The translations under genes and the position numbers were made by a program. The notes below the pieces were generated by a model. The model did no database searches, had not been told where the DNA came from, and saw only the letters and a program-made list of their open reading frames with translations. A stretch of 64,000 bases of DNA. Source: Opisthorchis felineus. Its lineage: Eukaryota; Platyhelminthes; Trematoda; Opisthorchiida; Opisthorchiidae. The DNA is taken from NCBI GenBank assembly GCA_004794785.1, contig SJOL01006576.1:1001721-1065720 (forward strand), given 5' to 3'. Below are positions 25,730-34,044 of this stretch, piece after piece (the first letter of the stretch is position 1; each line of letters opens with the position of its first letter).

Positions 25730-26104
25730 CCGGGGACTGTCTACAAAATTAAGTGTAACGACTGCACTAAGGTCTATATAGGACAGGCGGCCATGGACCT
25801 TCAGACCAGAATCGGGGAGCACAGGAGGAAAATAAGCAGGCCGCCAAGAAATGCAGATGAATATCAAGGGCGGCAAGACTCGGCAATGGCGGAACATGCA
25901 CTGGATACGGGACACAAAATAGATTTAGCAAGTGTTAAGGTTTTGAGGCGAGGACTACGGTCCACGCCACAGAGACTGATGGCCGAGGCGATCACCAAGC
26001 ATCCCAGTGTTAACAGAATAGAAGGCGTTAGCAATATATTAAGTTTTCAATGTTTCCAGAAGCAGCATCGGCAGACCACTGAAAGACTTCTTCCACTAAT
26101 ATGA
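25730..26104 (+). pseudogene. GIY-YIG endonuclease domain, PLE-type
   Basis: The open frame reads GTVYKIKCNDCTKVYIGQ, then TRIGEH, and near the end MAEAITKHPSVNR. These are the GIY-YIG landmarks: the two tyrosine strands, the catalytic Arg in TRIGEH, the metal-binding Glu and a following Asn. The CxxC between the strands is typical of Penelope-like elements. The frame runs from 25634 without a stop, but upstream of about 25730 it no longer looks like PLE. About 100 bases upstream in another frame is FYFLYVDDTFTS, which may be what remains of the RT YxDD motif. If so, several hundred bases between RT and endonuclease are gone. The domain itself shows no stop over about 120 residues. No element ends were found. 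Confidence 0.75.
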
Positions 26105-26109
26105 CAATG

Positions 26110-27130
26110 CGTTGCAATTGGCAGTTGACAACCACGCCATCACGAGTCAACTCAACATCTCACACAATTTATGTTGGTAAGCCTTCGGCAAACCCATGGC
26201 CCGCAGTCGGAGCCGGCTAAAGTCTCAGATCAGCATGTCAGACCTGTAAATGATGTGAGTGTACAGCGATGTCCAGAAAAGTTGGTATATTAACGGAGGA
26301 CTTTTAATTAACTGACAAGCCATCAGGAGGATTCTCATCTTTGCCGTCTGCTCTTTGGGGGCCCTTATAAGGTTTTATGGTATTAACGTTGGAAGTCCGA
26401 ATATTTTTGGACATAGGGAAAGATATGCTCTTTGGAAAGACCAGTGTGCATTGATCGCATAAAGGAAGGGAGCTACGGCAGTAGATTTTGGTTAGTCATT
26501 GGAGTGGCGTCCCCTTGATTTTGTCAGCAATAAACCACAAGCAAAAGGGGCATTTCTGTGAGAGGCTCTTAACCGAAAGGGTCGCTCGGGGGACCAATCA
26601 TACGATCGTGAAAAGTTACACTTATGAATCGTTAAGTTAAACCAAATCCCATATGCCATCCCCGAACAAATTGCAACAGATATTTTTGGTTGAAAAACGA
26701 AGCGATTTCCCCTCCCTAGTTAAGGTTTGGGTGATAGAGTGCCTTTAATGATGTGGCTAATATAATTCCATCAAAATAGTTCTAGGGGGATTTTCATTGT
26801 TAGCTAACAATATCTGCCTAACACCGAACACCGTACACCGGCAGAAACGTGAAACATCCGCTTGCCGGTTATATAAGCCTTTCTCCAGGTGCGCGATTAT
26901 AGATGTTCCTTGTTGGCAGAACGTTTACTGTGATATATGACGACGAGTTAGTTTTCAGGTATTCTTACTTTCGTGTGCAGTTTATTTGGTACAATGAAAT
27001 CTATAGATAGCCTGCCACTCAGCCAGCTGAATTAGGACACCGATCGACGTAAGCCACGCACTCGAATAGCCAGTCAATAAGTGACCACTTGATGTGGTCT
27101 GTGATTAAAGAAGATGTGTGGTGCTTTACC
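26110..27130. other. no gene recognised
   Basis: It probably includes the 3' flank of the GIY-YIG relic at its left edge. A TATA-like 'gttatataagcc' lies at about 26868, but no transcript can be tied to it. Confidence 0.35.
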
Positions 27131-27139
27131 CTGTCTCAG

Positions 27140-27205
27140 TGAGAGGTAATCACACTGCTAACTAACCGCTCGTGGCCGCAAAGCTAAGGGTTCAATCACT
27201 GCCCG
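27140..27205 (+). repeat. possible tRNA-like SINE head
   Basis: A B-box-like 'gggttcaatca' lies at 27188-27198. A weak A-box candidate ('gtctcagtgagagg') lies about 45 bases upstream. It abuts the gypsy-like RT fragment. Fold and body could not be confirmed. Confidence 0.3.
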
Positions 27206-27206
27206 G

Positions 27207-27450
27207 AAGGTCACTTTCCAGCTCTTGATGCTTCGTTTAATGAGGGGATTGCAAAATGTTGCCGTGTACGGGGATGATATCATCATGTACAGCGACTCAG
27301 AACCAGAACCTACAGTTTACATGAAAGCTGTGTTGAAGTGTTTTTGGGAAGCTGATCTGCGGACCAGTGAACCCAAGACACAAATCCCCCCTGGTGGGCA
27401 ATTTCCTTTCCATCAAAATTCTATGAGTCTTGTGAGGTGCGCACTGCTGA
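27207..27450 (+). pseudogene. Ty3/gypsy-like reverse transcriptase fragment
   Basis: The frame reads VTFQLLMLRLMRGLQNVAVY, then GDDIIMYSDSEPEPTVYMKA, then WEADLRTSEPKTQI. This is the palm segment of a Ty3/gypsy-type RT: the 'TFQ-L-R-L-GL-NV' helix, the YxDD box (here YGDD), 'DIIMYS' and the following helix up to 'K'. About 80 residues match. Before and after, the similarity stops abruptly and no protease, RNase H, integrase or long terminal repeat was seen. After residue 'PPGGQF' the frame is open but no longer family-like. It is a short relic. Confidence 0.65.
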
Positions 27451-27524
27451 TGATTCCTCACAAGGATGAAATGGCTTCTCAGCATAGATTATCCTCACTG
27501 ACAAGTCGAAATCTCTTTTGAATT

Positions 27525-28745
27525 TAAACAATATTTCTAGATTCTGCCTGATCCGCCAAGGTAACTAGTCCCAAGGTAACTGGTCCCATGAGAATAACTG
27601 TTTAATCAACGAGCAAATCGCTAGCCCCGATTAGCATTGGCTGTGACGCGCCGCAATAGGGAATACCTCATTTCCGAAGGCAGGGTATGTTAACGCTACT
27701 TGTTGAACCAGCAACCACCTGTCTAGACGAGATATTCGCACGCCAGATTTACTTCCATTCGTCACGAGTTGCGCGTGTTCCTTGCGCTAATTAGTCAGAT
27801 TGGCAACTGTGGTTTTTTGATTGGCCTGAATTGTAGCAAGCCAGGAACCCAACCGCGCTAGGTGCGTGCTCAACGGTATTTTACATAGTCTGTCCTGTTA
27901 ATGTTCGTAACACGATGAGTCACTTGTGCGTTGCACCGAACAAATTTGGAAGAAGACCAAATTATGGGAATTGAACAAATGTGTTCGATAGTAGGTAGGA
28001 CGCAGATCGTTGAGCCCTGTCAGCAATAAAGCCTTCGTAGCTTATCATAGGATATCTGGTGCATAAGTGCACCTGCTATATAAGAGCACATGGAATTTTG
28101 TGTCTACTGACACTGAACCAAACTGTTTAGTCCAGCCAAAACATCTCTCGAAACCAGCAGAAAAATCTGTTCCAAAGAGTACTTTATTGGTTTGTCACTC
28201 TAATTTCCAGTTGGTTAATTGTTGCACATTTTGAGCAGTCTCTTATTCAGTTGCTGGAGGCCATTCAAGAAAGTAGAACAAATCAAATCGATATGATGCA
28301 AACTTAACATATTTTCCATACGCAGTTGAAAATAATGGAGGCAAGGAAGTTTCACTTCGGATTTCGGTTAGTGAATGCTGTGAAGCAGTTCCCTCACATC
28401 ACACGAGTGTAAAGCAATTACCTCAATTGCGTCTCACTAAATAATGATTTCACCTGGGGTTGGAGCACGTTTACAAAAAGGCAGCCAGCATATTTATGAA
28501 CGCCAAAAGTATAGAAGAATTCTGCAAAGCTAGTCACATTAAAACAGTATTTCCAGTTGTAATCTTATAATTGAAGGCGAAACAATGGAAGAAACTGTAG
28601 TTGGCCAACTGCTGACCAATTCTGAGAGTTAATATTTTCAGGCCGGCTTAAACCGTCTCGCCTCTGGTGAACAGGCATTTTTTAAATGTATATCTGGCCT
28701 TTTAGACAAACGTTGTTTTGTAAATATGAACTAGGTAAACTAGAT
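27525..28745. other. no gene recognised
   Basis: A small duplication, 'ccaaggtaact-gtccca', is present at 27557-27588. A TATA-like 'gctatataagagc' lies at about 28077. Neither is linked to a recognisable transcript or long terminal repeat. Confidence 0.4.
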
Positions 28746-28754
28746 CATTCCAAT

Positions 28755-28895
28755 TTGAGTTCAAGTAGAACATAAGGTTGACGGAAACTCAGGGACTGCG
28801 CCTACCTGATGAGCCCCAAGAAGGGCTCGAAGGGAAGTCGAAGAGTTTTCAGCAACCTTGTGAGTAGTTTCCCTCAGACCAACTAAGTTTTAAAA
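28755..28895 (+). repeat. hammerhead-type short repeat, most complete copy
   Basis: It begins 'aagtagaacataaggttgac', followed by 'ggaaactcagggactgcg', the stem I strand cctac, ctgatga and a perfect 4-bp stem II (gccc/gggc) with loop caagaa. It ends 'cagcaaccttgtgagtag' and 'tttccctcagacc'. GAAAC has been altered (tcgaaggg), so it is probably inactive. Its two ends are partly complementary: aaggttg pairs with caacctt, and ggaaact pairs with agtttcc. This would close a long stem in the RNA. Confidence 0.7.
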
Positions 28896-28965
28896 AGTAA
28901 GCGTTCGGTTCGGCATCCTGGTTGAATACATAGTTAATCTGGTGTAGCCCTTTCTATGCATTTGT

Positions 28966-29187
28966 TTGATGAGGATGAAGTGGGACATTTGTCAATTTGG
29001 CTTAAGCTACCTTATCAATCTAGCAGCAGTCGGGCCTTCGGAAATTTTCACAAATGCACGTGAATATCATCCTGGAAGGCCGGATGTTCCAATCGTATAT
29101 CCTACAGCTACTGTTCTACTGGGCCGCAGCAGTATATCCGTATGTGGTGGTAGTGCATGCATTTGTTCAAAACCTCATTCCATGTTG
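28966..29187 (+). pseudogene. left part of an ORF split by the PLE
   Basis: The plus frame from 28966 is open through the left target repeat, where it reads KPHSML. The frame of the right target repeat (31149-31164) also reads PHSML and continues to a stop at 31230. Without the 2-kb insert, the two halves would form one open frame of about 95 codons. I do not recognise the protein, and no splice sites are convincing. It could be chance, but the phase agreement is as observed. Confidence 0.3.
29172..29187. repeat. target-site duplication, left copy
   Basis: acctcattccatgttg is repeated exactly at 31149-31164 in direct orientation, directly outside the PLE ends. Sixteen bases is within the range seen for target-primed insertions of Penelope-like elements. 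Confidence 0.8.
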
Positions 29188-29238
29188 GTAATCGATCAGG
29201 TGGCTGTTGATCTGTTCGCCGAGCTTGGCAACCGATTT
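29188..29238 (-). repeat. terminal inverted repeat, left
   Basis: Its reverse complement matches 31060-31110, with perfect identity over 24 bases (29206-29229 against 31069-31092) and about eight mismatches in 51. It forms the 3' end of the endonuclease-bearing half and touches the target duplication directly. Confidence 0.75.
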
Positions 29239-29282
29239 GCAAACGTTTCGTCACCATTCGAGGAGATATCTTCAGTGCGCTG
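29237..29282 (-). ncRNA. hammerhead-like motif at the PLE 3' end
   Basis: On the minus strand: ctgaaga (CUGANGA core), then a partly paired stem II (atctcc/ggtgac, four of six pairs) with one extra U before it, then gaaac and gtt. Stem I can form as gca/tgc on either side. PLE terminal repeats are known to carry minimal hammerhead ribozymes with a very short stem III, so the position is right. The weak stem II suggests little or no activity now. Confidence 0.45.
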
Positions 29283-29598
29283 TTGGTGGGTTGTCTCTCT
29301 CTTTGTGCATGCGCTTATATAGTTTACAAAGAGCAGCTTTTGCGCTGTAACCTGATTGGCCATTGACAATGTTCGCACTTGGCTTCTGGTTGGTCCCGTC
29401 ATAATATGTGTTGCGTTGTGGTTTGTATTTCTTGCTTTCTACGGCCAAGCTACTGTTGAAATTGCCGTCCATTATCGTCTTTTCCGTTCGTGATTTGCAT
29501 TGCGTCGTGGTTGGCTTCTCTGTTGTTTGATTGGTTAGTGGTGTACCTCCTATTTTTAGTAGTTTTTGGTTCTATTGATTTCTTCTTTGAATCCCTGT

Positions 29599-30540
29599 TC
29601 AGCTCCGAGTTTTATGGTTCCGGATTTCCTTTGTCCTCAGAGGTTGATAGACAGGATCGATCTCAGTGCGTCTGTTTATTGCTCCATCAGTGGAGTGCCA
29701 CGCCTCCATGAACTCGCGTTCTTTCTTTGTTCTTGCCTGGCGCAGTATGCTGACGTTATTCCAATCGAACTCGTGCCCTTCCCCATCTTCGTGTGCAGAG
29801 ATGAGCGAGAGTTGGATGTGTCTCCTAGCAGCGAGCTTGTGTCGTTGACTCTGGTTGACAGTTTCCTCCCTGTTTGTCCCACGTAGTGCTTTTCACAATC
29901 CTCGCATTGAACTTTGTAGATTACATTTGTCTTCTCCATCGCATCAAGTATCCCCTTTGGTTTTGATAGTGCCCTTCGCAGCGTGTCAGTCGGTCTGTGG
30001 GCAACTCTCATGGCATACTGTCCTAGTATCCTTGCGGTCATCTCCGAAATGTTTTTGATGTACGGTAGTGTGATTGTTTTGCTTGTGCTTCCGGTCGTCG
30101 GGTTGGTTGAATTGCAGTTTCTCAGAGATCTCCAGATGAAATTCCTCGGGTAACTGTTCCTCTGAAAGATGTTGTATAGGCGTTTCTCCTTTGTTCGCCT
30201 TTGATTCTACTGTGTTACAGTGTTTCAATTCGCTTGAATAGTGTCTGAATGCGGCTCTGTTTGTAACAATTTGGATGGTTGCTGTGGTAGTTCAGAATTC
30301 AATCCATGTGCGTAGCCCTTCTGTAGACTTCCGTTTACATTCGTCCATTTTGCAACCGTGTGAAGAGGAGATCTAAAACCACCAGCTTGTTGTTGTTCTC
30401 CTCTTCCATCGTGAACTAGGTGTCATCGGAGACACTGTTTATCAATTGGATTACTCGTTGTAGTTTGCTCTGTTTAATGATGACAAAGATATCGTCTACA
30501 TAACGTATCCACAGTTTTGCGTTGATATCTGGAGGCAGCA
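29599..30540 (-). pseudogene. PLE RT C-terminal half and GIY-YIG endonuclease
   Basis: The minus strand from 30538 reads LPPDINAKLWIRYVDDIFVI, the RT motif C with catalytic YVDD. Thumb blocks follow, including LDLLFTRLQNGRM-stop, a THMD-like block and SNHP. Then come NISEMTARILGQYAMRVAHR and a GIY-YIG domain with VIYKVQCEDCEKHYVGQTGR and LSTRVN. The frame shifts near 29843. In the next frames the domain continues (HKLAARRH, WNNVSILRQARTKKEREFME) to a stop at 29599. At least three stops or frameshifts are visible (two stops between 30300 and 30440, shifts near 30300 and 29843). In intact PLEs this is the end of a single ORF encoding RT plus endonuclease. Confidence 0.85.
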
Positions 30541-31062
30541 ATGAAATCCGCCGAACTTGATGAGAATGCTCAACAACTCCGTCATACTGTTGTAACGGCC
30601 ATCACACGAAACAAAACTCTTAACCTCCTCTCAAACAAGGAAAAGGAAGCACTGAAGAATTTGAAGAAAGATGAAACCCTCATCATCCTACCTGCGGACA
30701 AAGGACGCATGATCGTCATCATGGACAAATCGGACTACGCAAACAAAGCAAAAGCTCTACCCAACGACGCTACCACGTATCGCCATCTGGAGGATGACCC
30801 AACCAAAAAACTTGCGAACAAGATCAATAAAAGCCTGAAGCGATTGGAGGACCTCCAACAGATCACAACCGAAGAATATTGGCGAGTGAGAGCCAAAGAA
30901 TCCAATACCCCACGCTTATACGGACTTCCGAATGTACACAAGGAGACCACACCTCTACGGCCAATTGTGTCACTTCCGGGCACACCAACCTACAACCTTG
31001 CAAAGGAACTATGGAGAAGGGTCAAGTATCTCATCAATGGATCGCAACACTCAATCAAAAAA
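30541..31062 (+). pseudogene. PLE RT N-terminal half, opposite strand
   Basis: The 229-codon frame carries the PLE N-terminal RT blocks. They are LSNKEKEALKNLKKDETLII, then LPADKGRMIVIMDKSDY (residues 50-66), then RLYGLPNVHK (125-134), then LRPIVSLPGTPTYNLAKEL (139-157). At about residue 174 it leaves RT sequence and runs through the right terminal repeat and the target repeat to a stop at 31230. The catalytic motif A Asp and motif B are absent. There is no stop inside the RT part, in contrast to the other half. The ATG at 30541 coincides with the inversion junction and need not be a real start. Confidence 0.85.
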
Positions 31063-31110
31063 TCAATTGCCAAGCTCGGCGAACAGATCAACGGTGACTT
31101 GATAAATTAC
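31060..31110 (+). repeat. terminal inverted repeat, right
   Basis: Counterpart of 29188-29238. It begins where RT similarity ends and is followed by 38 bases of unknown origin before the target duplication. Confidence 0.7.
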
Positions 31111-31148
31111 CAACTAATGCACCCAAGCTACCATTATTTTAACACATT

Positions 31149-31164
31149 ACCTCATTCCATGTTG
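31149..31164. repeat. target-site duplication, right copy
   Basis: Exact match of acctcattccatgttg to 29172-29187, in the same orientation. Confidence 0.8.
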
Positions 31165-31234
31165 ACGGGCCTGGCAGCAACCGGCCGACCCATGGTGTCA
31201 GTTATTCACCAACTAACAGGGCATACTTGATTTG

Positions 31235-31990
31235 ATTAATTTTTCACACTCTCTAAAGGCAGGCTGTTTGGTTAAAGCATACTTTAAACATTTTTCTGAT
31301 CAATGAAGTTGTGGCCTTCCAGAATAAAAAATCGAGATAAAAGCACTGTTTTACCAGAAGTTATTTAGGAGAATCCACTGCAGTAACAAAATCAAAAGTT
31401 TGTGATCAAAAGACGTTAGCGCACAATGCATGCTCATATTCTTGCAAAAGTGGGTCGTGGTTGACTAACCTAGTCCATATACAATACACCTATTTAGTGA
31501 ACCGAGTATTACACAGAACGGCATGTTCTAGGATCATCCGGTTTGAAAGTGAGATATCCTGCAACCGCGCCCTCGCCAGTTTAGCTTGTCTTATTTTCAT
31601 GTTTGGTGTGAGTAACTGTTCAGTTAACCACCACTTTGCGCAATGAACTAGGCAAGTTACTTCCTAATAAAGCGTCTCCTCGACCATGTGATGACGGTCG
31701 AGATCAGCGAAAAGGTAGATTTGAACTGCAACGCACACATCAGGTATGACAACCAACAAATACATCGATGTGCGCACAGAGATGTTAACGCGTAGTAGAC
31801 GGTCGGCAAGCCACTCAGTATTCGCACAATGGAATCGATTTCTCGAAAGCTACGACGTTTTCAGGGTTGCCACTTCATAGTGTAGAATATCTATGTATAA
31901 TATACATTTGCATGCATTATGCGAATTACCTACATTGGTGATTTGTTTAAGTGTGCGAATCTTCAAGGTCAATAAACACCACCGGCTGTC
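31235..31990. other. no gene recognised
   Basis: AT-rich spacer. The short frames (61-75 codons) have no domain. If the minus-strand exon at 32.0-32.3 kb is real, this would be part of its downstream intron. Confidence 0.35.
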
Positions 31991-32022
31991 TTTTTTTTAT
32001 ATACAAAACAGGCTCAACTTAC

Positions 32023-32257
32023 TAGCTTCTTCGGATTCCCCGACTTTCCGTCGGTCTTGGAGGTCGCCTGCTGCATTTGTAGTAAATCCATTCGTAACGC
32101 AGAACAGCGTTGGTGCTTGATTACTGGAGGAACGCACAAATTCCACATAATTATCCTTCACGTATTGATTTAAGGCCTTCTCAAAAGCCGTGAAGGATGA
32201 AAAGGATACAGCCCCAAATTTCTTAACAAACGCGTGTGTAGCTACTTCTGAAGCCAT
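32023..32257 (-). CDS. candidate first exon, unknown protein
   Basis: On the minus strand the ATG at 32257 has a good context (gcgctATGG) and the frame runs 78 codons to a perfect donor, gcta|gtaagt, with the exon ending at 32023. The peptide starts MASEVATHAFVKKFGAVSFS. The segment FTAFEKALNQYVKDNYVEF resembles, loosely, the 'F-S-FE-AL-Y' opening of MULE-type transposases and ZSWIM proteins. That resemblance is from memory and weak. The second half (NAAGDLQDRRKVGESEEAS) is polar and probably disordered. A domesticated or active DNA transposon ORF and a host gene are both possible. The next exon was not found. Confidence 0.4.
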
Positions 32258-32264
32258 AGCGCAG

Positions 32265-33265
32265 CAAGTTCAAAGTCAAATGTGCGCCAAAAATTTCGAA
32301 CAGAGATCAATTAAAACAAATTGCGTAAAAATGAAAGCAGACTAGTGTGATTTTTGGTCTGAGAACATATGCAACAAAATGCCACACTTTGGCCAAAACA
32401 GTTTTATTCCACCCACAAAGGTTTTGCAGGAAAAGGCATTGTGCGTCGGGAATGATGGTATGCGGTTTGGGATTTCATGTGGCGCAACTGCGTGAATAAA
32501 TGCATTCGACAGGCCACGAAGTTGATTTGGGATAACTTCGTTCAATGATGTTGGGTCATCATGAACAGTCGTGATAAAACTAACCGGTAGATTACGTGTG
32601 AGAACGGTTATTGGGGCCCAAAGTTAAACTACAAAAAGCGTACAGACTATCTGTGGTATTAAACAATGCTCTTCAGTTGCAGGATTCGCAAGCTGAGAGG
32701 GGAACACTACTGCCATATTTCTTCCAAAATTTCTGAAGACCTTCAACGGCAACATTACCCATCTACAGGCCAAGCGCGCTGCCACAACCTATAGGACACT
32801 CTAAGGGAAATTTTGTCCTTCGGGTTTCATTCCCTGAAAATCATCTACGGTAAATCTTTGAAGAACCGGGTAACGGAAATGTACTGTAAAAGCACCCAAA
32901 CATTAGCTTGTCAACGAAAAATTCTAAAATTTGTGGATGAATCTTAAATTGGGTGTTACAACCAAGATGACATCGCCCATTGGTGCATACTAGAATATCC
33001 TCTAAGTAGGCAAAATGAAGTTGGAACTGAGTATCTATACGGTATTAATGACGTAAATTTCATTGACTCACAAAATACGCAAACATCGTCCGCAACAGGT
33101 GGTTCGCCTGGATTACAAAAGTGCAAACAGGGCGAGCGAAACAAGTTCAAATACTTGAGGCAGCCACGCCTGCACATGTCAAATAAGCCGTGGGGCGAAC
33201 AAACAAACATCGGTTCATCTGAACACACTAAAAGAAGTGGGACGGGAGCTACAAACAGAGACAGA
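32265..33265. other. no gene recognised
   Basis: Could hold the promoter of the minus-strand exon at its left edge, but no TATA box or initiator stands out. The 90-codon minus frame at 32956-33228 is unrecognised. Confidence 0.35.
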
Positions 33266-33269
33266 AATA

Positions 33270-33349
33270 ATTTTCATGAAGGAAACTACTCACAAGGTTG
33301 CTGAAAACTCTTCGACAGCAATCTTGTGAGTAGTTTCCTTCATGAAAAT
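33270..33349. repeat. near-perfect hairpin from the hammerhead-type repeat
   Basis: A 34-base arm (33270-33303) is repeated inverted at 33316-33349 with one mismatch, which would be a G-U pair in RNA. The loop is 12 bases (aaaactcttcga). Each arm is the 3' tail of the hammerhead-type repeat ('caaccttgtgagtagtttcc' and its complement). This is a fold-back of the element's own end. Confidence 0.8.
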
Positions 33350-33351
33350 AT

Positions 33352-33440
33352 ACTGCGATATCTCGAATATCGTACCAACTGAAACATGAGGCGGCCTGTG
33401 GGCAGTACATTCAGATGAAGAACATCATAAACGAGAGACT
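33352..33440 (+). repeat. partner repeat B, copy 4
   Basis: It contains 'gatatctcgaatatcgtacc', 'aactgaaacatgag', 'gcggcctgtgggcagtacat' and 'tcagatgaagaacatcat'. It follows the hairpin directly, as copy 1 follows the repeat at 5041. An 8-bp perfect inverted repeat (gagactca/tgagtctc) lies at 33435-33452. Confidence 0.5.
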
Positions 33441-33454
33441 CACTTGAGTCTCCC

Positions 33455-33955
33455 GTGAAAACCAAATTGATTTTAAATGAGTGTATTTGTCGAGAGAGAG
33501 AAATACTTGGAGAATTTACAGTACCTGAACAAAGGGTGATAAGAATGGGTTGCAGTATTCATAGAACCATGTACTATATCAGGCAACCGAAATTGGTTTT
33601 TTAAAGTTGATTGGAAATCACAAAACACCCTGGACGATTTAGGAACGACAGCTATCCTTCAGCACTATGGTCCGGAAAAGCCCAGACATTTCGCGTGCGT
33701 AGTTATGACAGACACTCATCTGGAACTCAGGGATCGCCCAGGTGATTTTTCTGTTCTCTATGCTTTTATGCATTCAAAAATGCTTGTAGACGTCGAAAAA
33801 AATCAACTTCCGTTTGTTTTCTATTGGTAGTGCATGCTTGAGCACCATGTAGACGTTCGAACTTGTGATCACAAAAGTCATGCATTTCAGCATAAAGCAA
33901 CGCCAGCCGCGCTCCATAACAAAAGATATGGCTCCCTTCTTAACGTAGCACGCTA
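33455..33955. other. no gene recognised
   Basis: Spacer without motifs that I could identify. Confidence 0.35.
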
Positions 33956-33960
33956 TTCAT

Positions 33961-34040
33961 AAAGTTGCTAATGACTCTTCGGCAGTTCACTACATTCTTC
34001 GTGCTCATCAGGTAGATGTGGTCCCTGAGTAGTATGATAT
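33961..34040 (-). repeat. hammerhead-type short repeat, degenerate
   Basis: Minus strand: 'cagggaccacatctac', an intact ctgatga, 'gcacgaagaat', then 'tgccgaagagtcattagcaa'. The family order (stem I strand, core, tail with cgaagag and agcaac) is kept. Stem II and GAAAC are lost. Confidence 0.5.
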
Positions 34041-34044
34041 ATCA

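Larger units (their letters stand above)
29188..31148 (-). mobile_element. composite Penelope-like element, halves head to head
   Basis: Between exact 16-bp direct repeats lie two PLE parts in opposite orientation. On the minus strand, 30540-29599 holds the end of the RT (YVDD motif), a linker and a GIY-YIG endonuclease, and then a 3' UTR. On the plus strand, 30541-31062 holds the N-terminal part of the RT. The halves meet at 30540/30541. Each half ends in the same terminal sequence, forming imperfect inverted repeats (29188-29238 and 31060-31110, about 43 of 51 positions equal by eye, with 24 in a row identical). The RT palm between the two halves (motifs A and B) is missing. A further 38 bases (31111-31148) separate the right repeat from the target duplication. 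PLEs are known for inverted partial copies and short extensions beside their terminal repeats. Stops and frameshifts make it defective. Confidence 0.85.

Noticed and set aside
26865..28090. Two TATA-like words flanking the gypsy RT fragment, considered as long terminal repeats
   Set aside because: The surrounding sequences do not match each other, so they are not a repeat pair.
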